From the NCBI GenBank assembly GCA_021784205.1, contig JAJXTB010000110.1, positions 1-8,266 of the forward strand: a stretch of 8,266 nucleotides of DNA, read 5' to 3'. Within the stretch, counting starts at the first letter, position 1. Each line of letters opens with the position of its first letter. This DNA is from Actinomycetes bacterium. Lineage in GTDB: Bacteria; Actinomycetota; Acidimicrobiia; Acidimicrobiales; RAAP-2. The notes beneath the pieces were generated by a model. That model saw only the letters and a list, made by a program, of their open reading frames with translations. It made no database searches and was not told where the DNA came from. Positions 7,194 through 8,266 of this stretch are shown here, in pieces. The translations under genes and the position numbers were made by a program.

Positions 7194-8232
7194 CGAGCTC
7201 GCCGAGGGCCTCGCCGACGACGATCTCCACGCAGGCCAACGGCTCGACGAGCCCACGCTCGGGCCAGCGTTCCTCGAGGCTGACGATGCTCGCGTGGGCG
7301 TAGCGCGCGCGCAGCGCCGCGGCGGCGCGCGTCTCAACGGACCCGCAGATAATGAGTAGCGCGCTCTCTAGTGCGACGTGCTCGGCGACGCCCAGGACCA
7401 CCTTGCCCTCGAGACTGCCGGCGTCAAGACGTCCCTCGCCGGTGACAACCAGCGCGGCGCCGTCGAGGCGCTCGTCGAGGCGGGCGGCGCGCGCCGCCTC
7501 TTCAAAGCCACTGGTCAGACTGGCGCCCAGAGCAGCGAGGGCGCCGGCGATGCCGCCGGCGGCCCCGGTGCGCTCGAGGGCCTCCACGTCGAGGCCACCC
7601 TCGCGCTGGTAGAGCCGTCGCGCCTCGTCGAGTCGCTCGTCGATCAGCCTGAGGTCCTCTTCGCGCACGCCCTTTTGGCGGGCGTAGCGCCGGGCTCCGA
7701 GGAACGTCGTGCGCACGTCGGTGGCGACCGTCACGGGGACGGGTAGTCCTCCCGCCTCGCGCAGCACGCGATAGCAGCCCCGGCCCGCGTCCGAGGTCGA
7801 CGTGCCCCCGCAGCCCACGACGACACCGCTCACCCCGAGGCGCGCCGCGGCCAGAATGAGCAGACCCACGCCGTCGCTGCTCGCGGCCAGGGCCTGTTCC
7901 CCACTGGGGTTCTCGAGCAGGTCTCGACCGACGACGCTCGCCGTCTCGATCACCGCCACCTCGCCCGCGCCGGTGCGCACGAGAGTGAGGGGTGCGTCTC
8001 GCGCGTCGCCGAGCGCGCCGAGGCTGGCCGCGGTGACGACCTCGCCGTCAAAGGTTGCGGCGAATCCCTCGCCCCCGTCGGAGACGAGGACCGCGTCGCA
8101 CTCGAGCGAGCGCGCCCGCGCCGCCCGGGCGACGACGTCATTGAGCTCGCGCGCCGCGGCGCTGGAGCGAAACTTGTCGAAGGCCGCGACGACGTGGCCG
8201 CGCCGCACCGAGGTGGGTGGGGAGCCGCTCAC
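7171..8232 (-). CDS. Glycerate kinase family protein (GarK/GlxK type), divergent
   Basis: The 353-residue product matches bacterial glycerate kinases that phosphorylate D-glycerate with ATP. Visible motifs are AAFDKFRSS (16-24), SDGGEG (51-56), GCGGTSTSDAGRG (140-152), ATDVRTTFLG (170-179), RQKG (185-188), GAAGG (223-227) and TGEGRLDAGSLEGK (264-277). Several differ from the usual forms (APDxFKGS, GGSATNDGGxG, DVxNPLxG, PQKG), so this is a divergent member, somewhat shorter than the roughly 375-380 residues common in the family. Members of this class usually make 2-phosphoglycerate. The start is uncertain. The GTG at 8232 is used, a GTG at 8208 is closer to the conserved core, and the frame stays open to the window edge, so the true start may lie outside. 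No ribosome site is clear for either GTG. The gene converges on the 2-hydroxyacid dehydrogenase gene, and together they could turn hydroxypyruvate into phosphoglycerate. Confidence 0.87.
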   Translation of the reverse strand: MSGSPPTSVRRGHVVAAFDKFRSSAAARELNDVVARAARARSLECDAVLVSDGGEGFAATFDGEVVTAASLGALGDARDAPLTLVRTGAGEVAVIETASVVGRDLLENPSGEQALAASSDGVGLLILAAARLGVSGVVVGCGGTSTSDAGRGCYRVLREAGGLPVPVTVATDVRTTFLGARRYARQKGVREEDLRLIDERLDEARRLYQREGGLDVEALERTGAAGGIAGALAALGASLTSGFEEAARAARLDERLDGAALVVTGEGRLDAGSLEGKVVLGVAEHVALESALLIICGSVETRAAAALRARYAHASIVSLEERWPERGLVEPLACVEIVVGEALGELARSEGRR

Positions 8233-8266
8233 CAGAGCGGCGAGAGCAGGGGGGTCGCGACGCCGA

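Noticed and set aside
5100..8266. Many CTCGAG hexamers across the right half
   Set aside because: They are explained by frequent Leu-Glu pairs written with the preferred codons CTC and GAG, so they are codon bias and not a regulatory repeat.

Overview
The window is GC-rich throughout and tightly packed with protein genes. It shows no RNA gene, CRISPR array, transposase or insertion sequence. Gene content suggests an actinobacterium, plausibly Acidimicrobiia-like. The hints are the surface protein with Listeria-Bacteroides (InlB B) repeats, an Ig-like module and an OmpA-like tail, the strong GC bias, GTG starts and the mix of families. This is an inference from style; no phylogenetic marker is present.

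Layout. (1) Bases 2-1075 (+) are the C-terminal part of a large secreted or surface repeat protein whose N-terminus lies outside the window. (2) Bases 1125-4849 hold four genes on the minus strand, read right to left: an acyl-CoA dehydrogenase, a small His-rich protein that may have an eRF1/'translational machinery' type fold, a plasmid pRiA4b ORF-3-like protein, and an erythromycin-esterase-family hydrolase. Gaps of 36 to 63 bp allow an operon but do not prove one. (3) Bases 4850-4976 are a divergent intergenic region with an exact 11-bp direct repeat and an adjoining 15-bp inverted repeat. (4) Bases 4977-7193 (+) hold a GT1-type glycosyltransferase followed after 9 bp by a D-2-hydroxyacid dehydrogenase. 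(5) Bases 7171-8232 (-) hold a divergent glycerate kinase that converges on the dehydrogenase and overlaps it by 23 bp.

How the genes may work together. The hydroxyacid dehydrogenase (possibly a glyoxylate/hydroxypyruvate reductase) and the glycerate kinase could act in sequence: hydroxypyruvate to D-glycerate to phosphoglycerate. The Ere-family and eRF1-like genes resemble the kind of genes found in actinobacterial stress/dormancy regulons, but no regulator or regulatory site for this is visible here. No clearly new multi-gene defence or biosynthetic system was found. The most checkable oddities are an Asp at the usual catalytic Glu position of the acyl-CoA dehydrogenase, a missing N-terminal His in the glycosyltransferase, a set of altered motifs in the glycerate kinase, and the repeat-rich divergent promoter region.
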